Source: QAND01 sp003150225 (GTDB lineage Bacteria; Bacillota; Clostridia; Christensenellales; QAND01). From it: DNA of 64,000 nt. The translations under genes were made by a program, and so were the position numbers. Shown one piece after another: positions 52,268-60,661 of the stretch (its first letter is position 1; each line of letters starts with the position of its first letter). Below the pieces are notes generated by a model that was not told the DNA's origin, searched no databases, and saw nothing but the letters and a program-made list of their open reading frames with translations. The stretch is from assembly GCF_044357945.1 (NCBI RefSeq), contig NZ_CP076563.1, positions 1,426,001 through 1,490,000 on the forward strand, read 5' to 3'.

Positions 52268-53614
52268 TCAGGATTCCACCGTCACGCTGACCTCCTCCAC
52301 GCCGTAATAGAGCAGCAGATCCCGGACCTCCTCTGTGATCCGCTCCCCGCTGACCGCTACGGGCACGGCAGGGGGACAGGATACCGTAGGAGCGGCGCAA
52401 ATTCTGCCCACCGCTTCCCGGGCGGGGATCCGCTCCTGGGGAGCAAGCAGCGCCTGCCGGATGCCCATGGCTGGAAGGCCACAGGCCATAGGCGGCGGGA
52501 GATCGGGGGCTTTGCGGTCCGCCGGAAGGGACTCCATGGCCAGTAGCAGCCGTTGGTAATCCCTCTCCTGGTTTTGTGGCGTAAACATCAATACCATGTG
52601 ATCCCGGTCAGCGTACTCGCATTCCATCCCATTTTCCCGAAGAAATGCCGCCGCTTCCATGCCGGTCATGGCAAGGGATTGAGCGGATAGGGCGAGTTTT
52701 AAGGGCTCCTCCGCGCTGTCCCTTAGTCCCCGGAGGGAAAGGACGGCCTTTATCTCGGCCACCCGCGAAACGCATTTTCTAAGAGCGGCTGGATAGGTGG
52801 AAGCAAGGAGGCGGTTGCAGAGATCCAGGGATTGGAGGATCAGGTAGGAGGGGCTGGTGGAGCCAAACAGGGACATCCCCTCCTGGGCGGCCTCCTCTAG
52901 ATGCGCGGATTGTCCTTTGGCCAGATGCAGATAGGCTCCTCCCGTCAAAACGGGCAGAGTCTTGTGGGCGGAATCACAGCAGAGGTCGGCCCCCAGGGCA
53001 AGGGGATGCCGGTCCTGCTCTAGAAAGCGCAGATAGGCCCCATGGGCGTTGTCCACCAGCAGGGGGATTCCGGATTCATGGCATACCGCCGCCAGTCCCC
53101 CAATGTCTGACGTTCCCCCCAGATAGTCCGGGGACGTAATATAAACGGCGGCCGGACGTTGCTCTGCCCGTTGCAGGGCCTGGCCCAGCTGTGACGGCGT
53201 GATGGTACACCGGCAGAGGCCGCCGGGAGCTTGTCCATAGAGCCATTGAACGTCAAAGTCCAAAAGGGCGGCGGCGTAGAGAAAGGCCTTGTGGGCATTG
53301 CGTCCCGCCAGGATAAGGGGACGCGCCCCGTGGGGCCGGCTTTGCTGGAGAACGGCAAACAGCATGGCCTTGATGCAGAGGGTAGCGCCCTCCGCTGAGT
53401 AGAGCGTTCGCCCGGCGCCAAACAGCCGGGCCGCGTTTTCCTCGCTTTCCCGGATGATCCCCCGAGGGGCGTACAGCTCATCGGCCCCCCGGATCTCCGT
53501 GATGTCATAGGGCTCGCAGCCCAAAAACGCCTGTCCCTTATGGCCCGGCATATGAAAGCGCGCGGTGTCGGTACCCACATACGCCTTTACAAAATCGCAG
53601 ATAGGGGTGGTCAT
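52268..53614 (-). CDS. Orn/Lys/Arg decarboxylase-family PLP enzyme, coupled to scfB
   Basis: This protein has 448 residues from the ATG at 53614. It is a fold-type I PLP enzyme resembling the short, Bacillus-type Orn/Lys/Arg decarboxylases: FHMPGHKGQAF at the N-terminus, GADELYAPRGII, the PLP-contact VDNAHGAYL, and Schiff-base Lys in DSAHKTLPVLTGGA. Its ATG overlaps the stop of the SCIFF maturase (ATGA), so the two are translated together. Substrate may be a basic amino acid; a role linked to the ranthipeptide is possible but unproven. Confidence 0.85.
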   Translation of the reverse strand: MTTPICDFVKAYVGTDTARFHMPGHKGQAFLGCEPYDITEIRGADELYAPRGIIRESEENAARLFGAGRTLYSAEGATLCIKAMLFAVLQQSRPHGARPLILAGRNAHKAFLYAAALLDFDVQWLYGQAPGGLCRCTITPSQLGQALQRAEQRPAAVYITSPDYLGGTSDIGGLAAVCHESGIPLLVDNAHGAYLRFLEQDRHPLALGADLCCDSAHKTLPVLTGGAYLHLAKGQSAHLEEAAQEGMSLFGSTSPSYLILQSLDLCNRLLASTYPAALRKCVSRVAEIKAVLSLRGLRDSAEEPLKLALSAQSLAMTGMEAAAFLRENGMECEYADRDHMVLMFTPQNQERDYQRLLLAMESLPADRKAPDLPPPMACGLPAMGIRQALLAPQERIPAREAVGRICAAPTVSCPPAVPVAVSGERITEEVRDLLLYYGVEEVSVTVES

Positions 53615-54990
53615 AGGGGGTCCCCGCTCCGGGCCACCTGCATCATGATGGCGCACTCCATCCGCTTTTTAAACAGTTCACAGCCGTATTCATAGATCCC
53701 GGCAACGCTGCCGGTGGCGTGGTAGGCGTTGGCGGCGCACCCCCCCGAGCAGTATAGCTGGGCCCAGCAGTCCCGGCACTCCGGACGGGCATAGGCGTTG
53801 CACCGCCGGAACTGCTCCTGGATCTCCTCGTTACAAACGCCTTCATAGATGCTGCCCAGGCGGTAGCGTTCATCCCCCACAAACTGGTGGCAGGGGTAAA
53901 GATCCCCCCAGGGGGTTACCGCCATATACTCCGTTCCGGAGCCGCATCCGGCAATCCGCTTATAGATGCAGGGCCCGTGGGCCAGATCCAGCATATAATG
54001 ATAGAATGTAAAGCCGTTTCCAGCCTCTTCCCGCCGGAGCATCTCCTTGGCCAAAAGCTCGTACTGTTCAAACAACAGAGGCAGATCCTCCTCTGTCAGG
54101 GCGTAGGGATCCTCCGGAGCGCAGACCACCGGCTCCATGCTCAGCTCTCGGAAGCCCAGATCCGCCATATGCAGGATATCCTCGGTAAAGTCCACGTTGT
54201 TGTGGGTAAAGGTTCCCCGGATGTAGTAGTTTTTGCCGCCCCGCCGCCGCACAAACTCCTGAAATTTGGGTACGATGCGGTCATAGCTGCCCTGGCCCGC
54301 GTAGTCCTTCCGCAGGTGATCATGCACTTCCCGCCGGCCGTCCAGGCTCAGCACCACGTTGCTCATCTCCCGGTTGCAGAACTCCATCACATCATCGTCC
54401 AGCAGCATACCGTTGGTGGTGAGGGTAAAGCGGAACCTCTTGTGGCGAGGGGTTTCCTGCTGGCGGGCATAGCGCACCAGCTCCTTTACCACCTCAAAGT
54501 TCATCAGCGGTTCGCCGCCAAAGAAATCCACCTCCAGATTTCTGCGGCCCTTGGATTGCTCCATCAAAAAATCCAGAGCCCGTTTGCCGGTCTCCAGGCT
54601 CATCAAGGCCCGGTCCCCATGATAATTTCCCTGGCTGGCAAAGCAGTAGGAGCAGTTGAGGTTGCAGGTATGGGCCACATGGAGGCAGAGGGCCTTCAGC
54701 GTTCCATTGTGATTTTTCATATCCACGGCCATGTCTTGGTAGGGATCGGGGGAAAACAGCTTGCCCGCCGCTTCCAGCTCCCGGATGTCCGTCAAGCAAT
54801 CCATAACATCCTTGCGGGTAATCCCTTCCTTGGGGCCATACAGAGCCAGGATCTCCTCTATCAGCGCCTCCTCCGGTTTCGTCTTGTAGAGGGCAATGAT
54901 GTCGTAGGCTACCGGGTCCACCGCGTGGACCGAGCCGCTGGAGGTGTCCAGCACGATGCAATATCCGTTCAGCTTATACTGATGTACCAT
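53611..54990 (-). CDS. scfB: SCIFF ranthipeptide radical SAM maturase
   Basis: This protein has 459 residues from the ATG at 54990. An N-terminal peptide-recognition (RRE-like) segment (1-90) is followed by the radical SAM core with Cys109, Cys113 and Cys116 in CNLNCSYC. The core continues with GGEPLMNFEVV and a C-terminal SPASM region with many Cys (CGSGTEYMAV, CHQF, CRDCWAQLYCSGGC) for auxiliary iron-sulfur clusters. It forms thioether crosslinks in the SCIFF peptide encoded directly upstream. This pair is widely conserved in Clostridia. Confidence 0.95.
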   Translation of the reverse strand: MVHQYKLNGYCIVLDTSSGSVHAVDPVAYDIIALYKTKPEEALIEEILALYGPKEGITRKDVMDCLTDIRELEAAGKLFSPDPYQDMAVDMKNHNGTLKALCLHVAHTCNLNCSYCFASQGNYHGDRALMSLETGKRALDFLMEQSKGRRNLEVDFFGGEPLMNFEVVKELVRYARQQETPRHKRFRFTLTTNGMLLDDDVMEFCNREMSNVVLSLDGRREVHDHLRKDYAGQGSYDRIVPKFQEFVRRRGGKNYYIRGTFTHNNVDFTEDILHMADLGFRELSMEPVVCAPEDPYALTEEDLPLLFEQYELLAKEMLRREEAGNGFTFYHYMLDLAHGPCIYKRIAGCGSGTEYMAVTPWGDLYPCHQFVGDERYRLGSIYEGVCNEEIQEQFRRCNAYARPECRDCWAQLYCSGGCAANAYHATGSVAGIYEYGCELFKKRMECAIMMQVARSGDPL

Positions 54991-55016
54991 AATAAGATTC
55001 CTTTTCCGTAAGAAAT

Positions 55017-55052
55017 AAGAAAAAATGCCGTCCATGCAGGCGGCATTTTTCA
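55017..55052 (-). terminator. Terminator/attenuator between SCIFF peptide and maturase genes
   Basis: The reverse-strand stem AAAAATGCCG/CGGCATTTTT has loop CCTGCATGGA and T-run. Partial read-through would give more peptide than maturase mRNA. Confidence 0.75.
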
Positions 55053-55063
55053 AAGCAAAGCAC

Positions 55064-55213
55064 TTATTCCTGTTCGCTGTTTTCGCACTGCTGGTTTACA
55101 ACGCCGCAGGAGGTTTTGCAGGCCGACTGGCAGGAGGTCTGGCACTCGCCGCAGCCGCCGTTCTGAACGCTCTTGCCCAGGTCGCGGGTTTCAATGGTAC
55201 GAATTCTCTTCAT
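55064..55213 (-). CDS. scfA: SCIFF ranthipeptide precursor (six Cys)
   Basis: This protein has 49 residues: a leader MKRIRTIETRDLGKSVQNGG followed by a core with six cysteines at 21, 24, 28, 32, 36 and 43 and the final residues NSEQE. This is the 'six Cys in forty-five residues' family; Cys-to-Thr/Ser-type thioether crosslinks are installed by the radical SAM maturase encoded 70 bp downstream. AGGAGCG lies upstream of the ATG. The gene is too short for many gene callers. Confidence 0.95.
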   Translation of the reverse strand: MKRIRTIETRDLGKSVQNGGCGECQTSCQSACKTSCGVVNQQCENSEQE

Positions 55214-55341
55214 GACGCATCGCTCCTAATCTAAATGACAGAATCGAAATATGGTTTCATTTCGCATCTGAGTATAGCATATCAAAAATACGATAGCAAG
55301 GCGTGGAAAGCCCCTAGAGGGCGAAACCCGACCGCCGTTTG

Positions 55342-56010
55342 TTATCCCCGCAAAAGCCGGTTAAACCGGTTCTCGCAGCCGTCGCTTACAAAGTCCATCC
55401 GCTCCTGTTTGGTGGGGTGGATCAGGGAAATCCCCGTGGCATAGAGAGCCAGCTGCCGCCCCCCGCTGCCATACCGGGCGTCCCCCACAAGGGGCATGCC
55501 CCGGGAAGCAAACTGCACCCGGATCTGATGGGGCCTCCCGGTGACGAGATCGATCTCCACCAAGGACCGGTTGTTCCCATGATCCAGCATTCGGTAGTGG
55601 AGTACCGCCCTCTTGGCGCCGGGGGTGTCGGCACGCGCTACCCGGGAGAGGTTTCCTTCCCCCTTGACAAGATAGTCGGTAAAGGTGCCGGCGTCGTCCG
55701 GCACCCCCTCCACCACCGCCCGGTAGGTCTTTTGAAACGCACCGTTCTGGATCTGGCGGCTGAGCCGTTCCGCCGCCTTGCTGGTTCGGGCAAAGACCAT
55801 AACCCCGGCGGCAGGCCGGTCCAGCCGGTGCACCAGGCCCAGGTACACCGCCCCGGGCTTGCCATAGGCTTCCTTTACATACCCCTTGAGATAGGTAAGG
55901 ATATCCATATCCCCGGAGGAGTCCGCCTGGGTGGGCATGTTGGGCGGCTTTACCGCCACCAGCAGATGGTTGTCCTCGTAGAGGATCTCCACACCGTAAT
56001 TCCCCCTCAT
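55342..56010 (-). CDS. RluA-family rRNA/tRNA pseudouridine synthase
   Basis: This protein has 222 residues from the ATG at 56010. The catalytic motif is HRLDRPAAGVMVFA (Asp about residue 64), with VVKPPNMPTQ-type N-terminal (VAVKPPNMPTQ) and C-terminal GRPHQIRVQFA plus GDARYG. It is the short form without an S4 domain. The ATG overlaps the methyltransferase stop (ATGA), making it the last gene of an ileS-methyltransferase-RluA operon. Target uridine not predictable. Confidence 0.9.
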   Translation of the reverse strand: MRGNYGVEILYEDNHLLVAVKPPNMPTQADSSGDMDILTYLKGYVKEAYGKPGAVYLGLVHRLDRPAAGVMVFARTSKAAERLSRQIQNGAFQKTYRAVVEGVPDDAGTFTDYLVKGEGNLSRVARADTPGAKRAVLHYRMLDHGNNRSLVEIDLVTGRPHQIRVQFASRGMPLVGDARYGSGGRQLALYATGISLIHPTKQERMDFVSDGCENRFNRLLRG

Positions 56011-56870
56011 GGCCGCCACCTTGCCGTAGCACCGCAGGGCAGATTGAGCCCCGCCTCGCTTAGAAGTCCAATGTTGTCCGCCTCCACCACGCCGCCTGGC
56101 AAAGCGGCGGTAAGGGCGTTTTGGGCCACCGCCGGGGCAAAGCCGCTGGTGTAGCTGTTGAGAAGGAAAAACAGGGGTTCCCCGTCCAGCAGCTTGGCGC
56201 ATTCCTCGATGAGGGGATAGACATGGGTCTCAAACCGGAACATCTCCCCGTCGGGCCCCCGGCCATAGGAGGGAGGATCCATGACGATGCCATGATAGGT
56301 CCGTCCCCGGCGCTGTTCCCGGCGTACAAATTTCAGACAGTCATCCACCAGATACCGGATGGGGGCGTCTTTGAGGCCGCAGAGCCTGGCGTTGTCCTTG
56401 GCCCAGGCTACCATGCCCCGGGCGGAGTCCACATGAGCCACCGCCGCTCCGGCCCTGGCGCAAGCCATGGTAGCTCCGCCGGTGTAAGCAAACAGATTTA
56501 AAACCCGAAGTTCCTCCCTGGGAGCGGCTTCCTTCCGCGCCTGGATACAGGAGGCCATGTAGTCCCAGTTGACGGCCTGCTCCGGAAACAGGCCGGTATG
56601 CTTAAAGCCGGTGGGCCGCACCAAAAAGGTCAGGTTCCGGTACCGGATGTTCCAGCCATCGGGGAGGGGCTTTGTAAACTCCCAGCTGCCGCCCCCTTTG
56701 TCGCTGCGATGGTAGACCCCATGGGCTTCCCGCCACCGGCCGGGGTTTTGCTTGGGCCACACCGCCTGGGGCTCGGGCCGGGCCAGCAGGTAGTTTCCCC
56801 ACCGCTCCAGCTTCATGCCGTCGCCGCTGTCCAAAAGGGAGAAATCCCGAAAGTCCTCACACATCCACAT
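56007..56870 (-). CDS. Class I SAM-dependent rRNA methyltransferase-like protein (RlmI/RlmK type)
   Basis: This protein has 287 residues. SAM motif I is VLNLFAYTGGATMACARAGA (about residues 125-144) followed by VDSARGMVAWAKDNA, and the catalytic motif IV is IVMDPPSYGRG. This pattern is typical of the RlmI/RlmK family. It starts two bases after the ileS stop and overlaps the pseudouridine synthase, so a translation-related RNA modification function fits. No PUA domain is present, so the exact target is open. Confidence 0.85.
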   Translation of the reverse strand: MWMCEDFRDFSLLDSGDGMKLERWGNYLLARPEPQAVWPKQNPGRWREAHGVYHRSDKGGGSWEFTKPLPDGWNIRYRNLTFLVRPTGFKHTGLFPEQAVNWDYMASCIQARKEAAPREELRVLNLFAYTGGATMACARAGAAVAHVDSARGMVAWAKDNARLCGLKDAPIRYLVDDCLKFVRREQRRGRTYHGIVMDPPSYGRGPDGEMFRFETHVYPLIEECAKLLDGEPLFFLLNSYTSGFAPAVAQNALTAALPGGVVEADNIGLLSEAGLNLPCGATARWRP

Positions 56871-56873
56871 GGG

Positions 56874-59800
56874 CTATACCCGCGCGATGGTGATGACAGC
56901 GCTCTTGCCGTTGATATCCCATTCCTTGGATACCCCCGTAAGGCCGTCCGCCAGCTCATCGGCCAGCACGTCGGCCATGAGGCCCTCCCGTCCGGCATCC
57001 AGGGCAGCCATGAGCTCCGCATCCCCCTGAACGGAAAGCCGGATATGGTCGGTCACGTCAAAATCCGCGTCCCGGCGCATGGTCTGGATCTTGCTGACCA
57101 GCTCCCGGACGTACCCCTCCTGGATCAACCCGGGGGTGAGGGCGGTATCCAGCACCACGGTGACGCCCCCTTCGCTCATGGCGGAGAAGCCCTCCCGCTG
57201 AGTGGTGGAGACCAGGATGTCGTCGGGGCCCAGGACCACCTCCGCACCGTCCACCGTAAAGGCGTATCGGCCGTCCCGATCCATGGCGGATACGATGGCG
57301 GCGCCGTCGGCCTCCCGGAGATGGGCGCCGATCTTAGGCAAAAGCTTGCCGTATTTAGGCCCTAGGGTCCGCATCTGGGGCTTCACCTGGTAGGCGATGT
57401 AGGAGCTGGCGTCGTCCACGCTCTGAAGCTCCTTGACGTTGAGCTCCTCTAGGATGATCTCCCGGAACAGAGGGGAGGGCACTCTGCTTCCGCTGACCAG
57501 CATGCTGGAAAGGGGCTGGCGGTTTTTGATACCGCTGCTGTTCCGGGCGCTGCGGCCCACGGTAACCACCTTTAGAACGAAGTCCATCTCCTCCATGAGG
57601 GCTTGGTCGATCAGGGCGGGGTCAGCCACGGGATAGCTGCACATATGAACGCTCTCGGGAGCGCCGGGCTCCACCCGCCGGACGATGTTCTGATAGATGC
57701 TCTCAGCCATAAAAGGCACAAAGGGAGCGGTGAGCTTCGCCATGGTGGATAGCACCGTGTAGAGGGTTCGGTAGGCGGCGGATTTATCGGGGGTCATGCC
57801 GCTGCCCCAGTACCGGTCCCGGCACCGGCGCACATACCAGTTGGAGAGTTCCTCCACAAAGGAGCCGATGGCCCGGGCCGCCTCGGTAACCCGATACGCG
57901 TCCATATGCTCGGTGACGGTGGCGATGAGGCTGTGAAGCCGGCTCTGTACCCATCGGTCCATAACGGTGTATTCCGGTGCGGGCAGGGTTTCATCATAGG
58001 GATTGTAGCCGTCGATGTTGGCGTACAGCACATAGAAGGCGTAGGTGTTCCAAAGGGTGCCCATGAACTTCCGCTGAGCCTCGCTGATGGCCTCGTCATA
58101 GAACCGCTTGGGCAGCCAGGGAGCGGCGTTCACATAGAAGAACCACCGGACAGCGTCCGCCCCCTGCTTGTGCAGCACCGACCAGGGATCCACCACATTG
58201 CCCTTGTGTTTGCTCATCTTCTGGCCGTCCTTGTCCTGGACATGGCCCATGACCAAGCAGTTTTCAAAGCTGGATTGATCGAACAGGGCGGTGCTGATGG
58301 CAAGGAGGGTATAGAACCATCCCCGGGTTTGATCCACGGCCTCGCTGATGAAGTTGGCGGGGAAGTTCTTTTCAAAGGTTTCCTTGTTTTCAAAGGGATA
58401 GTGCCACTGAGCAAAGGGCATGGAGCCGGAATCATACCAGCAGTCGATGACCTCGGGGACCCGGGTCATCTCCTTGCCACAGACGGGGCAGGTGAGGTGA
58501 ACGGCATCGATGTAGGGCTTGTGAAGCTCGATATCCTCCGGCACGTCGATGCCCTTCTCCCGCAGCTCCGCGATGCTGCCGATGACCTCCCGGTGCCCAC
58601 ATCCGCACTCCCAGATGGGCAGGGGGGTGCCCCAGTACCGTTCCCGGCTAAGGCCCCAGTCGATGACGTTGTCCAGGAAGTTGCCCATGCGGCCCTCCTT
58701 GACGTTGTCGGGCATCCAGTTGACGGAACGGTTGTTCTGCATCAGCTGGTCATGGAGCTTGGTCATCTCAATGAACCAGCTGCTCCGGGCGTAGTACAGA
58801 AGGGGGGTGTCGCAGCGCCAGCAGAAGGGATAGCTGTGCTCAAAGTCCAGGGCGCGGAAGAGGAGCCCCCGCTCCTCCAGAGCTTGGAGGATCAGAGGAT
58901 CGGCGTCCTTTACAAAGGTGCCGGCCCAGGGGGTGCCGGGTACGAATTGCCCGTGGCTGTCCACCAGGTTGACAAAGGGCAGGCCGTTTTGCCGGCAAAC
59001 CCGGTTGTCGTCTTCGCCAAAGGCCGGGGCGATGTGAACGATGCCGGTGCCCTCGGTCAAGGTGACATAGGGGTCAGCCACCACAAAGAAAGCCTTTTTG
59101 TCCAGGATAACGTTCTGGGGCAGAGGGAACAGGGGAACGTATTCCATCCCCACCAGGTCGGCGCCCAGACAGGTGGAGCGGATGTCCGCGTCCTCCCCAA
59201 AGTGGGTTTCCACCAGGGCCTTGGCCAGGATGTACTCCACGCCGTCCGCGGCCACGGTAGCGTATTCCTCCTTGGCGTTGACGCACAGGCCCAGGTTGCT
59301 GGGCAGGGTCCAGGGGGTGGTGGTCCAGGCCAATAGATAGAGGTTCTCCTTGCCCGCCACCTGGAACCGTACAATGGCGGATTTTTCCTTCACGTCCTTA
59401 TATCCCTGGGCCACCTCGTGGGAGCTGAGCGCAGTGCCGCACCGGGGACAATAGGGCACCACCTTGTATCCCTTGTAGAGCAATCCCTTTTCGCTGAGCT
59501 GTTTTAGGGACCACCATTCGCTCTCGATGTAGTTGTTGTCGTAGGTGACATAGGGGTCCTCCATATCGGCCCAGAAGGCGATCCGCTCGCTCATGTCCTC
59601 CCACTCTTTTTTGTACTTCCAGACGCTCTCCTTGCATTTCTGGATAAAGGGCTCCACCCCGTATTCCTCGATCTGCTCCTTGCCGTCCAGGCCCAGGAGT
59701 TTTTCCACCTCCAGCTCCACCGGCAGGCCATGGGTATCCCAGCCCGCCTTGCGGAGGACGTCGTAGCCCTGCATGTATTTGTACCGGGGGAATAGATCTT

Positions 59801-59996
59801 TGAAGCTGCGGGTCTCCAAGTGCCCCACATGGGGTTTGCCGTTGGCGGTGGGAGGACCGTCGTAGAAGGAGAAGGACGGGGCTCCCGCATGGGCGGTTAG
59901 GGTCTTTTCAAAGATGCGGTTCTTGCGCCAGAACTCCAGCACCTTTTCCTCTCGCTGGGCAAACTGCAAGTCCGTAGATACCTTTTCGTATAACAT
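56874..59996 (-). CDS. ileS: Isoleucyl-tRNA synthetase, long (type 2-like) form
   Basis: This protein has 1,040 residues from the ATG at 59996. HIGH appears as HVGH in GKPHVGHLETRSFKD, and KMSKS as KMSKH in GQKMSKHKGNVVDP. The editing domain contains WTTTPWTLPSN. The length, the FYDGPPTANGKPHVGH pattern and the C-terminus without a zinc finger fit the IleS2 (eukaryote-like) type, members of which are often insensitive to mupirocin. It is preceded by a T-box leader that senses uncharged tRNA-Ile. An annotated start in the T-box would be wrong. Confidence 0.95.
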   Translation of the reverse strand: MLYEKVSTDLQFAQREEKVLEFWRKNRIFEKTLTAHAGAPSFSFYDGPPTANGKPHVGHLETRSFKDLFPRYKYMQGYDVLRKAGWDTHGLPVELEVEKLLGLDGKEQIEEYGVEPFIQKCKESVWKYKKEWEDMSERIAFWADMEDPYVTYDNNYIESEWWSLKQLSEKGLLYKGYKVVPYCPRCGTALSSHEVAQGYKDVKEKSAIVRFQVAGKENLYLLAWTTTPWTLPSNLGLCVNAKEEYATVAADGVEYILAKALVETHFGEDADIRSTCLGADLVGMEYVPLFPLPQNVILDKKAFFVVADPYVTLTEGTGIVHIAPAFGEDDNRVCRQNGLPFVNLVDSHGQFVPGTPWAGTFVKDADPLILQALEERGLLFRALDFEHSYPFCWRCDTPLLYYARSSWFIEMTKLHDQLMQNNRSVNWMPDNVKEGRMGNFLDNVIDWGLSRERYWGTPLPIWECGCGHREVIGSIAELREKGIDVPEDIELHKPYIDAVHLTCPVCGKEMTRVPEVIDCWYDSGSMPFAQWHYPFENKETFEKNFPANFISEAVDQTRGWFYTLLAISTALFDQSSFENCLVMGHVQDKDGQKMSKHKGNVVDPWSVLHKQGADAVRWFFYVNAAPWLPKRFYDEAISEAQRKFMGTLWNTYAFYVLYANIDGYNPYDETLPAPEYTVMDRWVQSRLHSLIATVTEHMDAYRVTEAARAIGSFVEELSNWYVRRCRDRYWGSGMTPDKSAAYRTLYTVLSTMAKLTAPFVPFMAESIYQNIVRRVEPGAPESVHMCSYPVADPALIDQALMEEMDFVLKVVTVGRSARNSSGIKNRQPLSSMLVSGSRVPSPLFREIILEELNVKELQSVDDASSYIAYQVKPQMRTLGPKYGKLLPKIGAHLREADGAAIVSAMDRDGRYAFTVDGAEVVLGPDDILVSTTQREGFSAMSEGGVTVVLDTALTPGLIQEGYVRELVSKIQTMRRDADFDVTDHIRLSVQGDAELMAALDAGREGLMADVLADELADGLTGVSKEWDINGKSAVITIARV

Positions 59997-60040
59997 GGAA
60001 TCCTCCTTCGGCTCATGGCCGGTTCCTGATGGTAGATGTA

Positions 60041-60282
60041 AAAAAACAGCCCTTTCATCCGCAACGGGACGAAAGGGCTGTGCTTCCGCGGTACCACCCG
60101 AATTGACGCGAAACGCGCCCACTCGCGCCCGGTAACGGCGGGCTGCCGTCGGCCTTTGGGCAAACGCCCTTGTGCCGCCCTCCGGGGTGATTCCCATCCA
60201 ACAAGCCGCCCGGCTCCCACCATCCCGGGCTCGCTGATGGCTTGGGCCTTGGATGGCCGTCCCCATCACGGGTTTTACTGTA
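60041..60282 (-). promoter_or_regulatory. T-box leader of ileS
   Basis: The reverse strand carries the T-box sequence GGGTGGTACCGCGG (complement of 60086-60099). The terminator ACAGCCCTTTC.../...GAAAGGGCTGT with T7 follows at 60041-60081. Upstream is a long structured stem-I region containing GGAATCACC, where ATC is the likely Ile specifier. Uncharged tRNA-Ile would stabilise the antiterminator and allow ileS transcription. Confidence 0.93.
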
Positions 60283-60288
60283 CCCAAC

Positions 60289-60317
60289 ATTATACTGGGA
60301 CAATCCCACTTTTGCAA
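60289..60317 (-). promoter_or_regulatory. Sigma-A-type promoter of the ileS operon
   Basis: On the reverse strand TTGCAA (60312-60317), a 17-bp spacer and TATAAT (60289-60294) lie just before the T-box leader. Confidence 0.75.
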
Positions 60318-60320
60318 GCA

Positions 60321-60661
60321 GCAGGCTGAGCCTGCACCCATGTTGCAACCGCTATGCGGTTGCGGATATGTTCTTCAGCCAACGCTTTGCCGTGGCCTTA
60401 ACAGTTTTCAACTGAAAACCCTCGCCTGCGATATGCGTACTTCTAACCAACATTTTACCGTTGGACACCATAGGTTTCTAACAGCGCGGCCTTTCCTGCG
60501 ATATGGCAGCGCCTACTAGGCGCCGCCCGGGCAGTGCTCAGACCCACGTTGCAACTGCTCCGCAGTTGCAGGTTGTACTTCTATCCAGCGTCTTACCGTT
60601 GGATACCATAGCTTTCTAACTGCTAACCTTCGCCCGCGGCAAGAGTGCAGGCTAAGCCTGC
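60321..60661 (-). repeat. Mosaic intergenic repeat element, copy 2 (between pmbA and ileS promoter)
   Basis: On the reverse strand this region starts with GCAGGCTTAGCCTGC, which overlaps the pmbA stop codon, and ends with GCAGGCTCAGCCTGC (60321-60335). Inside are two copies of a module with GTTAGAAACCTATGGTGTCC and a related form, each followed by AACGGTAA and GTTGG/GCTGGATAGAAGTAC. GCAACCGC/GCGGTTGC and GCAACTGC/GCAGTTGC hairpins are also present. The same modules make up 15505-15784. No coding potential seen. Confidence 0.7.

Noticed and set aside
57906..59336. Long forward-strand frame inside ileS
   Set aside because: Antisense frame made possible by high GC; no motif, no ribosome binding site.
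59997..60341. N-terminal extension of IleS
   Set aside because: It would translate the T-box leader and its terminator.
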